Below, piece by piece: positions 10,059 through 19,111 of a DNA stretch of 64,000 nucleotides; positions within the stretch are counted from its first letter, which is position 1, and every line of letters starts with the position of its first letter. The stretch lies in the NCBI RefSeq assembly GCF_034479375.1, contig NZ_CP140155.1, positions 3,386,501 to 3,450,500 of the forward strand, read 5' to 3'. The stretch is from Rhodopseudomonas palustris (GTDB taxonomy: Bacteria; Pseudomonadota; Alphaproteobacteria; Rhizobiales; Xanthobacteraceae). Below the pieces are notes generated by a model, which was given only the letters and a program-made list of their open reading frames with translations, did no database searches and was not told where the DNA came from. Both the position numbers and the translations under genes were made by a program.

Positions 10059-10083
10059 AACGGCCGCCCATCCGCGGCGTTCC
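10059..10083 (-). promoter_or_regulatory. EcfG (general stress sigma factor) promoter of the BA14K gene
   Basis: On the minus strand GGAAC (10079-10083) is followed by exactly 16 bases and CGTT (10059-10062), the alphaproteobacterial EcfG consensus GGAAC-N16/17-CGTT. The -10 element ends 37 bases before the ATG at 10022, leaving a short leader. No transcription data were available; the match and position are the evidence. Confidence 0.75.
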
Positions 10084-10229
10084 GTTTTTCCCCGCCTGCA
10101 GCGACAATTCGCCCGCATTGCGTGCCCCATCGTACCTAACGCATCGATGGAACGGGGGATCGGGTTTTCTGCCGAGAATCATTCGTGACTGACGCGGCGG
10201 GGCGCGTGGTGTAAACAGCAGCGGGTCGC

Positions 10230-12464
10230 ATGGGGGAACTTCGGTCGATGCCGCGCTATATGGCAGCTCTGAAATATCTCGGTCTCGGCCTGCTGGTGAC
10301 GTTGCTTCTCGGATTGGCGATCGCGCCGTTTTCCAAGCGCCTGGTCGAGCAATGGTCGCGCAGCGACGTCGAGGCGCGCTCGCGGCTGGTCTACAACGCG
10401 ATCCAGCATCAGGTCGTCGGCGCGATGGCCGACGACAATGTGGTTCAGCTCTCGGTGAGCTTCGAGGCGGTCGCGCTCGATCAGCGGATCCTCGCCGTCG
10501 CGCTGTGCAGCGATCAGGGCCGGCTGATCGCGCCGACCAAATTGATGCCGAAGACGTTCTCCTGTGAGAAGGTGGCACGTTCGGAGGGCGTGAGCTTCTC
10601 CACCATCGTGATCGACGGTCGCCGGGTCATGGTCGCCGCCTTCCCGGTCGTCGAGCGGGCGCACAAATCCTATCTGATCATCCTGCACGATCTCAGCTTC
10701 GTCGACGTCCGCTCCAACGAAGCCCAGGGCTTCATGATCGCGGCGCTGGTCGGCGTGGCGCTGATGATCGCCGGCGGCGCGGCGATTTTCGTCCTGGTGG
10801 TGCTGCGCGGCTGGATGAACGCGTTGCGGCGCGCGGTCGACGACGTCCGCTCCGGCGCGGCGCCGCAACGGCCGACGCGCGACCCGTCGGCGATCGACCT
10901 GCAGATCAAGAAGCTGCTGAGCGAAGTCGAAACCGGCCGCCATTCGATCTCCTCGGCGCAGATCGAATGGTCGCCGGCGACTCTACAGCAATTGCTGCAT
11001 TCGACGCTGCCCGACGCCGAAGTGCTGATCGTCTCGAACCGCGAGCCCTATATCCACAATCGCGACGGCGACCGGATCGAGGTGCAGATTCCGGCGAGCG
11101 GCCTGGTGTCGGCGCTGGAGCCGGTGATGCGCGCCTGCGGCGGCACCTGGATCGCGCATGGCAGCGGCAACGCCGACCGCGACACCGTCGACTCCCACGA
11201 CCGCATCGAGGTGCCGCCCGATCATCCGTCCTACCGACTCCGCCGGATCTGGATCACCGACGAGGAACAGGACGGCTTCTATTACGGCTTCGCCAATGAA
11301 GGCATGTGGCCGCTGTGCCATATCGCCTTCGTGCGGCCGTCGTTCCGGGAATCCGACTGGAAGGCCTATCAGCAGATCAACGAGCGCTTCGCCGCCGCCG
11401 TCGTCCAGGAGGCCCGGACCGACAATCCGATCGTGCTGGTGCAGGACTATCACTTCGCGCTGGCGCCGCGGATGATCCGCGATCGGCTGCCGAAGGCGAC
11501 CATCATCACCTTCTGGCACATCCCGTGGCCGAACGCCGAGACCTTCAGCATCTGTCCGTGGAAGGAGCAGATCATCGACGGCCTGCTCGGCTCCACCATC
11601 CTCGGCTTCCACACCCAGTTTCACTGCAACAATTTCTTCGAGACCGTCGACCGCTTCGTCGAGAGCCGGATCGACCGCGAGCACGCCACCGTCACGCTGT
11701 CGGGCCATGAAACCATGGTGCGCGCCTATCCGATCTCGATCGAATGGCCGCCGGCGGCGCTGGACGGCCAGCCGCCGGTCGAAACCTGCCGCAGCGAGGT
11801 GCGCCAGCAGCTCGGTCTCGCCGCCGACGTCAAGATCGCGGTCGGCATCGAGCGCTTCGACTACACCAAGGGCATTCTCGACCGCATGAAAGCGGTCGAC
11901 GATCTGCTGACCCGCCAGCCGCAATGGAAGCGGCGGCTGGTGTTCGTCCAGGTGGCCGCGCCGACGCGCAGCAAATTGTCGAGCTACAGCACGCTGCAGG
12001 ACGACGCGGTGGCGCTCGCCGACGACATCAACCGCCGGCACGGCACGAACGACTACCAGCCGATCGTGCTGCTGATCCGGCATCACAGCGCGCGCGAAGT
12101 ATTCAAGCTGTTCCGCGCCGCCGACGTCTGCATCGTCAGCAGCCTGCACGACGGCATGAATCTCGTCGCCAAGGAATTCGCCGCCGCCCGCGACGACGAG
12201 CGCGGCGTGCTGGTGCTGTCGAGCTTCACCGGCGCCTCGCGCGAACTATCCGAAGCGCTGATCGTCAATCCGTATCACGTCCACGAAATGGCGACCGCGC
12301 TCGACACCGCGCTGCGGATGCCGGAGCACGAGCAGCAGGAGCGGATGCGCGCGATGCGTCAGCAGATCCGCGAGTGGAACGTGTACCGCTGGGCCGGCCG
12401 GATGCTGATCGACGCCGCCACCAGCCGCCGCCGCCAGCGCATTCTCGATCTCGCCGAAGGCTGA
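10230..12464 (+). CDS. otsA: Membrane-anchored trehalose-6-phosphate synthase (GT20)
   Basis: 744 residues; soluble OtsA is about 450-480. Residues about 11-33 and 168-192 are membrane helices flanking a roughly 130-residue extracytoplasmic sensor-like domain; a short linker follows, then a full GT20 domain from about 265. Catalytic motifs are intact: [25 protein letters not shown] and [12 protein letters not shown]. It should make trehalose-6-phosphate from UDP-glucose and glucose-6-phosphate. No trehalose-phosphatase (otsB) lies nearby. The start could also be the ATG at 10248 or 10260; this hardly alters the topology. Membrane tethering suggests the activity is signal-gated, which is inference. 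Confidence 0.88.
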   Translation: MGELRSMPRYMAALKYLGLGLLVTLLLGLAIAPFSKRLVEQWSRSDVEARSRLVYNAIQHQVVGAMADDNVVQLSVSFEAVALDQRILAVALCSDQGRLIAPTKLMPKTFSCEKVARSEGVSFSTIVIDGRRVMVAAFPVVERAHKSYLIILHDLSFVDVRSNEAQGFMIAALVGVALMIAGGAAIFVLVVLRGWMNALRRAVDDVRSGAAPQRPTRDPSAIDLQIKKLLSEVETGRHSISSAQIEWSPATLQQLLHSTLPDAEVLIVSNREPYIHNRDGDRIEVQIPASGLVSALEPVMRACGGTWIAHGSGNADRDTVDSHDRIEVPPDHPSYRLRRIWITDEEQDGFYYGFANEGMWPLCHIAFVRPSFRESDWKAYQQINERFAAAVVQEARTDNPIVLVQDYHFALAPRMIRDRLPKATIITFWHIPWPNAETFSICPWKEQIIDGLLGSTILGFHTQFHCNNFFETVDRFVESRIDREHATVTLSGHETMVRAYPISIEWPPAALDGQPPVETCRSEVRQQLGLAADVKIAVGIERFDYTKGILDRMKAVDDLLTRQPQWKRRLVFVQVAAPTRSKLSSYSTLQDDAVALADDINRRHGTNDYQPIVLLIRHHSAREVFKLFRAADVCIVSSLHDGMNLVAKEFAAARDDERGVLVLSSFTGASRELSEALIVNPYHVHEMATALDTALRMPEHEQQERMRAMRQQIREWNVYRWAGRMLIDAATSRRRQRILDLAEG

Positions 12465-12479
12465 GCGCAGAGCGCGTCG

Positions 12480-13793
12480 CTACAGCCTGAACGGACCGAG
12501 CGGGCCGAGTTCGACGACATCCATGAACGCCCGATAGCGGCTGCGCACATCCGCGAGATCGTCCCTCGAGCCGACCTCGCGCTCGGCGTCGGCCATCACC
12601 AGGTCGGCATGTTTGCGCACGCTGGAGAGCCGCGGCGGATCGCGCTCGACGCTCGCCACCTGGGTCAGCACGTCGAGCATCCCGATCAGCACCGAGGGAT
12701 TGCCGGCGGCGTTCTGCCGGATCATGTGGAACATCGCGTCGACCAGCTCGTCGTACTGCACGTGCGGCACCACCAGCACGATGCGCCCCTGCTTGACCAC
12801 AACGCCGTTTCGTAACTGCAGAGGCTGCATTTCGCACAGCGCGGCGCCGAGCCGGTTGAGCACGCTGAGCGCGGTGTTGGGATCGTTGATGCCGGGTGAC
12901 AGCGCGCGCACCGCGACCTCGACCAGTTGCCGCACCGCGAAGCGCAGATCGTCCGACGATGTGAGCGTCTGGCTGAGCGCCGTCGCGTTGCGGACGGCCT
13001 GTTCCGCGCCCTCGCGCGGTGGCTTGATCAGCGCGATCGGCGCACCGGGAAAGACATAGTCTCCGGGACGGATCAGCAGGCGGATCTCGGCCTCCTGTTC
13101 GCACGCCCAGGTCGCCAGCCCGTCGTCGTCGAGATGATGCAGATATCCGGCGCGCCGATCGCGGATCGGCTCGGCGTCGCGCCAATGCGCGGGCGGAGGC
13201 GGCGGCGGCACCGGCTGCGGCTCGTGCTCCGCAAGCTCGCTGATCACGTTGCGCACGTCGTCGCTGACCAGGCCGATCACGGTGTCGACGTTGATCCGGC
13301 TCGCCATGTGATCGACGAAATACACCAGCGTGGCGACGCAGACGAAGGCGAGCGCGATTCCGACGCCGAGCGCGAGGTGGGGAACGAAGGCGCCCTCGTC
13401 CGCGGTGCGGACGCTGCGCAGCACGATCAGCGCGTAGCAGAACGTGCCGAGGAAGATGCCGAGCGTGATCTGGTTGCCGCGGTCGCGGGTGAAGTTGCGC
13501 AGCAGCCGCGGCCCCATCTGCCCCGCGGCCAGCGACAGCGCCGCGATGGTGATCGAGAACACCGTGCCGGCGACGCCGATCGTCGACGACGCCACCGCGC
13601 CCAGCAGGGTGCGCGCGCCGGTGGGGCCGCCGTTGTAGAGCCAGTTCTCCAGCAACCAGGCCGGCACGCCGCCGTTGCGATCGATCTCGACCAGGCCGAA
13701 CGCCGCGACCGAGCCGAGCAGCACCAGCAAGGCGGGCAACAGCCAGAAGGTGTCGGCGACATCGTCGTAGAGCTTGCGAAGGCGCGCGTTCAC
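12480..13793 (-). CDS. DUF2254 integral membrane protein
   Basis: 437 residues with four hydrophobic helices in the first 165 residues (around 18-35, 65-90, 112-128, 142-162) and a long soluble C-terminal region. The run ASSTIGVAGTVFSITIAALSLAAGQ followed by a GPRLLRNF motif is characteristic of DUF2254. Function is not established for this family. It converges with the trehalose synthase gene (15 bases between stops). Confidence 0.85.
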   Translation of the reverse strand: MNARLRKLYDDVADTFWLLPALLVLLGSVAAFGLVEIDRNGGVPAWLLENWLYNGGPTGARTLLGAVASSTIGVAGTVFSITIAALSLAAGQMGPRLLRNFTRDRGNQITLGIFLGTFCYALIVLRSVRTADEGAFVPHLALGVGIALAFVCVATLVYFVDHMASRINVDTVIGLVSDDVRNVISELAEHEPQPVPPPPPPAHWRDAEPIRDRRAGYLHHLDDDGLATWACEQEAEIRLLIRPGDYVFPGAPIALIKPPREGAEQAVRNATALSQTLTSSDDLRFAVRQLVEVAVRALSPGINDPNTALSVLNRLGAALCEMQPLQLRNGVVVKQGRIVLVVPHVQYDELVDAMFHMIRQNAAGNPSVLIGMLDVLTQVASVERDPPRLSSVRKHADLVMADAEREVGSRDDLADVRSRYRAFMDVVELGPLGPFRL

Positions 13794-13990
13794 GGCAATC
13801 CCGTCGGTTCGGCTCGAGCCCGGTCGCGTCGATCAACGTGGCCGCCGACCGACGCGGGCATCGACTCCCGATACGTTAATTCGGAACCGACCAAGTGGCG
13901 GCCCGCCGAAAAGTTCCATCTCCGGATCGAAGACGCCTGCGCCGACGACATCGCACCCGTCGGCTTCGCATTGGGCGTGCGGCACGAACA

Positions 13991-14014
13991 AAGGGCGGCC
14001 TCGCGGCCGCCCTT
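13991..14014 (-). terminator. Hairpin downstream of the DegP-like protease gene
   Basis: Perfect inverted repeat AAGGGCGGCC-TCGC-GGCCGCCCTT, 33 bases after the stop codon of the minus-strand protease gene, followed on that strand by TTTGTT. It is a GC-rich stem with a short U tract, a plausible intrinsic terminator. Confidence 0.65.
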
Positions 14015-14047
14015 CGGGTGATGCCGAGTTCGATCGGTTCTTGACGA

Positions 14048-15634
14048 TCAGCCTTTGGCGATCGGCACCGCGACGAAGCGCGCGGCGGAATCCGCGGTCT
14101 TGACCCGCATCAGCACGGTCTTCTTGCCGTGCTCGCTGGCCTGCTTCAGCGCGTCGCGGACGTCGCCGGAATTGGCGACCGCCTTGCCGCCGACGTCGAG
14201 GATGACGTCGCCGCTGCGCAGGCCGCGATCGGCCGCCGGGCCTTGCGGGTCGACGCCGGTGACGACGACGCCCTTCTGGCCGGATCCGGCGACCTCGCCC
14301 GCCGGCGCGACGCGCAGGCCGAGATAGGGCCGGCCGGACTCGCGCCCGGCATCGCCGCTGTCGGCGACTTTCGCGCTCTCGTTCGGCATCTCGGCCAGAC
14401 TGAGCGTCACCGTCTTGCTGTCACCCTTGTGCAGCACGTCGAGCTTCACCGAGCTGCCCGGCGCCATCATGCTGATGGTCCGCGCCAGCGCGCGGGAGTC
14501 CTTGATCTCCGCGCCGTTGACCGCGGTGATGACGTCGCCGGCGGCGATCCCCGCCTTGGCGGCCGGGCTGCCGTCCTGCGGGCTGTCGACCAGCGCGCCG
14601 CGGGCCTGCTTCAGCCCCATGCTGTCGGCGATCTCGGCGGTCACCGGCTGCACCTGCACGCCGAGCCAGCCGCGCGTCACCACACCCTTGTCCTTCAACT
14701 GCGCGATGACGAGCTTGGCGGTCGCCGCCGGAATGTCGAAGCCGATGCCGACCGAGCCGCCGGAGGGCGAATAGATCGCGGTGTTGACGCCGATGACGTT
14801 GCCGCTGGTGTCGAACGCCGGCCCGCCGGAATTGCCCTTGTTGATCGGCGCGTCGATCTGGACGTAGTCGTCATACGGGCCGGAGCCGATGTCGCGACCG
14901 CGCGCCGAGACGATGCCGGCCGTGACGGTGCCGCCGAGACCGAACGGATTGCCGACCGCGACCACCCAGTCGCCGACCCGCGCCGGCTGATCGGCGAATT
15001 TCACGTAAGTGAAGTCGTTCTTGCCGTCGACCTTGATCAGCGCCAGATCGGTCTTCTTGTCGGTGCCGACGACCTTGGCGGTGTGGACGGTGCCGTCATC
15101 GGTCGTGACCTGCACCGACTTGGCGTGATCGACGACATGGTTGTTGGTCACCGCATAGCCGTCCGGCGAGATGAAGAAGCCGGAGCCTTCGCCGGTGACC
15201 ATGTGATGGCGCTGCGGCACGCCCTGCTGGCCGCGGAAGCCGAACTGCCGGAGAAACGGACTGAGCTGCTGGTCGAGGTCGCGATCCATGCCTTGATTGC
15301 CGTTGTCGTCGCTGCCGTCGTTGCGGATCAGCGGCGTGGTGCGGCTGTCCTCGTCGATCTTGACGCGCACCGAGATCACCGCCGGCTTCACCTTGCTGAC
15401 GAGATCGCCGAAGCCGGCGGGCGCACCGGAGGGCGATGCGGCTTCGGCCGCGAGCGCCGGCGACGCGAACGACGGAAACTCGTGCGTCATATATCCGCCG
15501 GTGACCAGAGCCGCGCTCAGGGCTGCGGCGGACGCCAGCAGAGCAAAGCGCCGCGGCTTCATGATCCGGCGGAGCTGCAAATCCGATTTCGGGGTGTAGT
15601 CGATGTCGTTGCGATCCGTCTCATTTTGATTCAT
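14048..15634 (-). CDS. DegP/HtrA-type periplasmic serine protease
   Basis: 528 residues. A basic N-terminus (MKPRR at 25-30) and a hydrophobic segment (31-50) give a signal peptide or anchor preceded by a 24-residue extension. The protease domain has a complete triad: His166 (TNNHVVD), Asp196 (TDLALIK) and Ser269 (GNSGGP). Two PDZ domains follow (about 325-410 and 430-520). It performs periplasmic protein quality control. A start at the internal Met25 is possible. The gene is alone; a hairpin at 13991-14014 follows its stop. Confidence 0.92.
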   Translation of the reverse strand: MNQNETDRNDIDYTPKSDLQLRRIMKPRRFALLASAAALSAALVTGGYMTHEFPSFASPALAAEAASPSGAPAGFGDLVSKVKPAVISVRVKIDEDSRTTPLIRNDGSDDNGNQGMDRDLDQQLSPFLRQFGFRGQQGVPQRHHMVTGEGSGFFISPDGYAVTNNHVVDHAKSVQVTTDDGTVHTAKVVGTDKKTDLALIKVDGKNDFTYVKFADQPARVGDWVVAVGNPFGLGGTVTAGIVSARGRDIGSGPYDDYVQIDAPINKGNSGGPAFDTSGNVIGVNTAIYSPSGGSVGIGFDIPAATAKLVIAQLKDKGVVTRGWLGVQVQPVTAEIADSMGLKQARGALVDSPQDGSPAAKAGIAAGDVITAVNGAEIKDSRALARTISMMAPGSSVKLDVLHKGDSKTVTLSLAEMPNESAKVADSGDAGRESGRPYLGLRVAPAGEVAGSGQKGVVVTGVDPQGPAADRGLRSGDVILDVGGKAVANSGDVRDALKQASEHGKKTVLMRVKTADSAARFVAVPIAKG

Positions 15635-16089
15635 GGCGAGGCTCCAGTGAGTGGTGAACGGGGCGTGAACTACTCGCTGGAATATAGAGAGCCGACATTA
15701 CGCGAAGCTGTTTGGCGAATTAATCTTTGGACAGAGAGGGCCGCCGAATGAGATCGATGCGTCCACGACTACGCGGCGCGCGCGAACGACCTGTCCGAAA
15801 TTTCATGAAGAGCAGGAGATCGAGAGAGGCGGACGGAGCGCAACGAAGCAGGCAGACCCAACGCGGCAGCCAGCGAACTCACTCAGCTGAAGCAGCTTGA
15901 ATCCGTAGTCTTTGGAAATCCGTGTCTTCGTCATGGCCGGGCTCGTCCCGGCCATCCACGTCTTATCGCCTCGCACGGTCCCAACACGTGGATGCCCGGG
16001 ACAAGCCCGGGCATGACGTGGGTGTTGTCATTGGTATCAACTCGGGACGTGATGGAGCGGCAGCGCGTGCCTGCTCCTCGCACCGCGCC
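15635..16089. other. Intergenic region with protease promoter side and a palindromic repeat
   Basis: About 455 bases without a gene. The first part (15635-15780) must hold the promoter of the DegP-like gene and is relatively AT-rich (GGAATATAGAGAG), but no named sigma-factor site was certain. The second part contains the inverted repeat at 15929-16018. Confidence 0.4.
15929..16018. repeat. Interspersed palindromic repeat, family 1, copy A
   Basis: Two hairpin-forming arms: CGTCATGGCCGGGCTCGTCC... and the mirror GTGGATGCCCGGGACAAGC...CATGACG, separated by about 25 variable bases. The same architecture recurs at 23759, 48714 and 53781, with half a copy at 49886. Confidence 0.85.
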
Positions 16090-16581
16090 TCAGCGTTTGC
16101 GTAGCGACACCGAGACGTTGCGCACATTGGTACCTTGCGGCACGATCGACACCGATTGCGACGCGCCGCGGGTCGCGACCGACAGCGCGGCCGAAAAACC
16201 CGGGCCGCCGACCTGCGCGTCGACGCGCCCGCCGCGCGCCGTGCCGGTGACCTGCCCATTGGCGTTGCGGCTCGCTTCGGTCCATGTCCCGGAGATCCGG
16301 CCGCCGCTTTCCTCGACATGACTGGTGATGTCGAACTTTGCACTCGCGCTGGCGCACTTCAGGGTTTGTTGCAGCAGACGTCCGCCGCCGGCCACCGCAT
16401 AGGACGCGCGGCAGCGGATGCGTTCGGCCGAGCCGTCGGACAGCTCCACCTTGCCGCTGCCGTCCCAATAGCCGGCCATGCCGTCGAACGCGCCGGCTGC
16501 GAAGCTCGTGGTGGAGAGCATCGCGAACGAGCCCGACAGTACGACAACGGACAGAAGCCGCGCAGCGGAATGAGTTCTCAT
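16090..16581 (-). CDS. Secreted protein of unknown function
   Basis: 163 residues with a clear signal peptide (basic MRTHSAAR, hydrophobic core, cleavage near SFA-A at about 28). The mature part is predicted to be beta-rich, with a regular series of G-T/S-W and VSVSLRKR-type strands and one cysteine pair (C57, C77 approximately); it resembles lipocalin-like or DUF-type periplasmic proteins, but I cannot assign it. The start at 16581 follows AAAGGAACC. It is followed by the palindromic repeat at 15929-16018. Confidence 0.7.
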   Translation of the reverse strand: MRTHSAARLLSVVVLSGSFAMLSTTSFAAGAFDGMAGYWDGSGKVELSDGSAERIRCRASYAVAGGGRLLQQTLKCASASAKFDITSHVEESGGRISGTWTEASRNANGQVTGTARGGRVDAQVGGPGFSAALSVATRGASQSVSIVPQGTNVRNVSVSLRKR

Positions 16582-16643
16582 ATGTTGGTTCCTTTCAGTG
16601 CGAACGCCGGGGGAAACAACCGCGAAGGACCGTTCCGGTTTCG

Positions 16644-17363
16644 TCAATTGCCGGTGATCGCCCGGTCATCGACGATCGGCGCCATCGCCGCGAGCACCGC
16701 GGCGGAGTCCGCAACCCATCCGAAGATACCGCCCTGCGCCTTGATCATGGCGAGCCCGGCGTCGTGAAAATCGGGAAAGTACGACGCGCAGCCGTCGCCG
16801 ATGACCACGCAGCGATAGCCGCGGTCGTTGGCTTCGCGCACCGTGGTGTTGACGCAGACCTCGGTGGTGACGCCGCACACCAGCAGATTTTCGATGCCGT
16901 ATTTCTGCAGGATGTCGCCGAGTTCGGTGGCGTAGAACGCGCCCTTGCCGGGCTTGTCGATCACGATCTCATCCTCGCGAGGATACAACGCAGGGATGAT
17001 GTCGTGGCCCGGCTCGCCGCGGATCAGGATCCGGCCCATCGGCCCGGGGTCGCCGATCCGCAGCGACGGCGCGCCACGCTCGAGCTTGGCCGGCGGCGCA
17101 TCGGCGAGGTCCGGCCGATGGCCTTCGCGGGTGTGAACCACCAGCAGCCCCATCGCCCGCGCCGCCGCCAGCACCGACGCGATCGGCCCGACCGCGCGGC
17201 CGAGCCGCGAGACGTCGTTGCCCAGCGTCTCGCCGAAGCCGCCCGGCTCCAGGAAGTCGCGCTGCATGTCGATGATCAGTAGAGCGGTCGCCGCCCAGTC
17301 GAGCGCGATCGGCGCCGGTTCGGCGGCGATCGTGGCGGAGGCTGAAGAAATCGTGCTGGCCAT
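16644..17363 (-). CDS. Isochorismatase-like cysteine hydrolase
   Basis: 239 residues of the isochorismatase superfamily, which hydrolyses amides, ureides or vinyl ethers. The catalytic triad is recognisable: Asp32 (IIDMQRDF), Lys137 (IDKPGKGAF) and Cys170 (GVTTEVCV). The cysteine marks it as an amidohydrolase (biuret, nicotinamide or peroxyureidoacrylate class) rather than a true isochorismatase. The start at 17363 follows GGAGCAAGAACG. It lies 62 bases upstream of the secreted-protein gene and 67 bases downstream of the small membrane protein gene, all on the minus strand. Substrate unknown. Confidence 0.87.
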   Translation of the reverse strand: MASTISSASATIAAEPAPIALDWAATALLIIDMQRDFLEPGGFGETLGNDVSRLGRAVGPIASVLAAARAMGLLVVHTREGHRPDLADAPPAKLERGAPSLRIGDPGPMGRILIRGEPGHDIIPALYPREDEIVIDKPGKGAFYATELGDILQKYGIENLLVCGVTTEVCVNTTVREANDRGYRCVVIGDGCASYFPDFHDAGLAMIKAQGGIFGWVADSAAVLAAMAPIVDDRAITGN

Positions 17364-17430
17364 CGTTCTTGCTCCGCGATCGGAATCGATCGCAGCATAG
17401 AGCAACGGGCGGAGCGGATGAAGGCGGCGC

Positions 17431-17715
17431 TCAGCCGATCAGCAAGGCGGCCAGGGTGCCGAGAATGGTGCCGGCGCAGGCGGCCGACAGGCCGAACACC
17501 GAGCTCCACACCACAAAATACAGGATCACGGAGCCAAGGTTCTTTTCCAGATCGGCGCCGTACATCAGAAACGACACGGCGCAGGCGACCAGCAGCACGG
17601 CGGCGACGCCGATCCGCACCCACAGCGCCCGGCGCGGCGCGCGCGCGACGAACCACGCGGCCCAGCCGAAGCCCGCGGCCAACACCAGCCAGAAGATGAT
17701 CAAGCGAACAGCCAT
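17431..17715 (-). CDS. Small three-helix membrane protein
   Basis: 94 residues with three predicted membrane helices (about 5-25, 33-52 and 65-90) and a basic loop after helix one ([11 protein letters not shown]). No enzyme motif and no recognised family. The ATG at 17715 gives a first helix starting immediately after a short N-terminus; a longer in-frame start at 17775 adds unrelated sequence. It is the first gene of a possible minus-strand run with the isochorismatase-like gene. Confidence 0.6.
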   Translation of the reverse strand: MAVRLIIFWLVLAAGFGWAAWFVARAPRRALWVRIGVAAVLLVACAVSFLMYGADLEKNLGSVILYFVVWSSVFGLSAACAGTILGTLAALLIG

Positions 17716-17852
17716 TCTGATTCCCTTGGTACAGGTTTTGGCGTAGCGCGTGAAGCCGACGATCGGATGACGCATCGCGCCGGCGGCATTTTTCGGGTAG
17801 GTTGGGCGGTCTGCGTAGGTGGGCCCGGCCGCGGGCGAAACTGGAGAAACCG

Positions 17853-18941
17853 ATGAGAGCGTCGATTGCAGCCGCGGTTCTGATTCTGGCGGCGGGCTGC
17901 GCAGCAGCGACCGGCGCCGCGGCGCAGGACCAGCCCGCCAGGCTCAAGATCGGCTTCGTCTATATCGGCTCGGTCGGCGATTTCGGCTGGACCTATCAGC
18001 ACGACCAGGCGCGCAAGGCGATCGTCAAGGAATTCGGCGACAGGGTCGAGACCACCTCCCTCGAAAACGTCAGCGCGGGCCCGGCCGCCGAGCGCTCGAT
18101 CGAGCAGCTCGCGCGCGCCGGCAACAGGCTGATCTTCAGCACCTCGGTCGACTATATGGAGCCGACCATCAAGGTCGCGAAGAAATATCCCGATGTGAGA
18201 TTCGAGCTCGCCACCGGCACCAGGCGCGAGGCCAATGTCGCGACCTATTCGGGCCGATTCTACGAGGGGCGGACCATCGAGGGGACGATCGCCGCGAAGA
18301 TGTCGAAGAAGGGCGTGATCGGCTATGTCGGCTCGTTCCCGGTGCCGGAGGTCATCTCCGACATCAACGCCACGATGCTGGCGGCGCGGAAGATCAACCC
18401 GGCCATCAGGATCAGGATCGTCTGGGTCGGCTCCTGGTTCAATCCCGGCAAGGAAGCGGACGCCGCGAAGGCTCTGCTCGATCAGGGCGCCGACGTGATC
18501 ATGCAGAGCACCGACAGCGCGGCGGCGATGCAGGTGGCCAACGAGCGCGGCGCGCTGGCCTTCGCGCAGAATGCCGACATGATCAAGCTGGGGCCCAAGG
18601 CCCAGCTCACCGGCATCGTCGCCGACTGGACGCCGTACTACCTCGCGCGCGTCCGGGCGGTGTTCGCGAACGAGTGGAAGTCGGGCGCGACCTGGGGCGG
18701 GCTGAAGGACAGGATGATCCTGATGGCGCCCTACACCAACATGCCGGAGGACGTGAAGAAGCTCGCGGCCGAGACCGAAGCCGGCATCATCGACGGCAAC
18801 ATCAAGCCGTTCGCCTGCCCGATCCGCGACCAGGACGGCAAGGACATCGAGTGCAAGGGCGGCGACCGCCTCGACGACAGCCAGATCCTCGGCATGAATT
18901 TCTTCGTCGAGGGAATCGACGACAAGGTGCCGGGCAAGTAG
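17853..18941 (+). CDS. BMP-family ABC transporter substrate-binding protein
   Basis: 362 residues. A signal peptide (about 1-24) with a possible lipobox (LAAGC) is followed by a BMP/PnrA-like type I binding fold: IGFVYIGSVGDFGWTYQHDQ at the N-terminus, then GTIAAKMSKKGVIGYVGSFP and a C-terminal ILGMNFFVEGIDDKVPGK. Such proteins bind nucleosides or related purines for an ABC importer. The start follows GGAGAAACCG. No permease or ATPase gene is adjacent, so it is an orphan here. It is followed by a repeat at 18979-19081. Confidence 0.9.
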   Translation: MRASIAAAVLILAAGCAAATGAAAQDQPARLKIGFVYIGSVGDFGWTYQHDQARKAIVKEFGDRVETTSLENVSAGPAAERSIEQLARAGNRLIFSTSVDYMEPTIKVAKKYPDVRFELATGTRREANVATYSGRFYEGRTIEGTIAAKMSKKGVIGYVGSFPVPEVISDINATMLAARKINPAIRIRIVWVGSWFNPGKEADAAKALLDQGADVIMQSTDSAAAMQVANERGALAFAQNADMIKLGPKAQLTGIVADWTPYYLARVRAVFANEWKSGATWGGLKDRMILMAPYTNMPEDVKKLAAETEAGIIDGNIKPFACPIRDQDGKDIECKGGDRLDDSQILGMNFFVEGIDDKVPGK

Positions 18942-18978
18942 TCCCGCGAGACTGGCGAGCGTCGCGGACCGCCGCGCC

Positions 18979-19081
18979 GTCATCGCCCGGCTGACCCAGT
19001 ATTCCAGAGCGCCAGCTCATCGACGTGCGCTCGCCGCAGATGCTCCGGAGTACTGGATCCCCGCCTTCGCGGGGATGACGG
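18979..19081. repeat. Interspersed repeat, family 6 (CCAGTATTCC ... GGAGTACTGG)
   Basis: The left arm around 18996-19008 (CCCAGTATTCCAGAG) pairs with CTCCGGAGTACTGGATCC (19042-19059), and a terminal CCCCGCCTTCGCGGGG hairpin is at 19059-19074. It lies just after the BMP gene stop and between convergent genes. Only one copy was seen in the window; membership of a dispersed family is inferred from its resemblance to Bradyrhizobiaceae repeats. Confidence 0.55.
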
Positions 19082-19111
19082 CTCACGAGCAATGTGGCGC
19101 CGCGCCGGCCC

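Noticed and set aside
10149..10175. EcfG promoter for the trehalose synthase gene
   Set aside because: GGAAC is present, but no CGTT lies 16-17 bases later (GCCG/TGCC instead).
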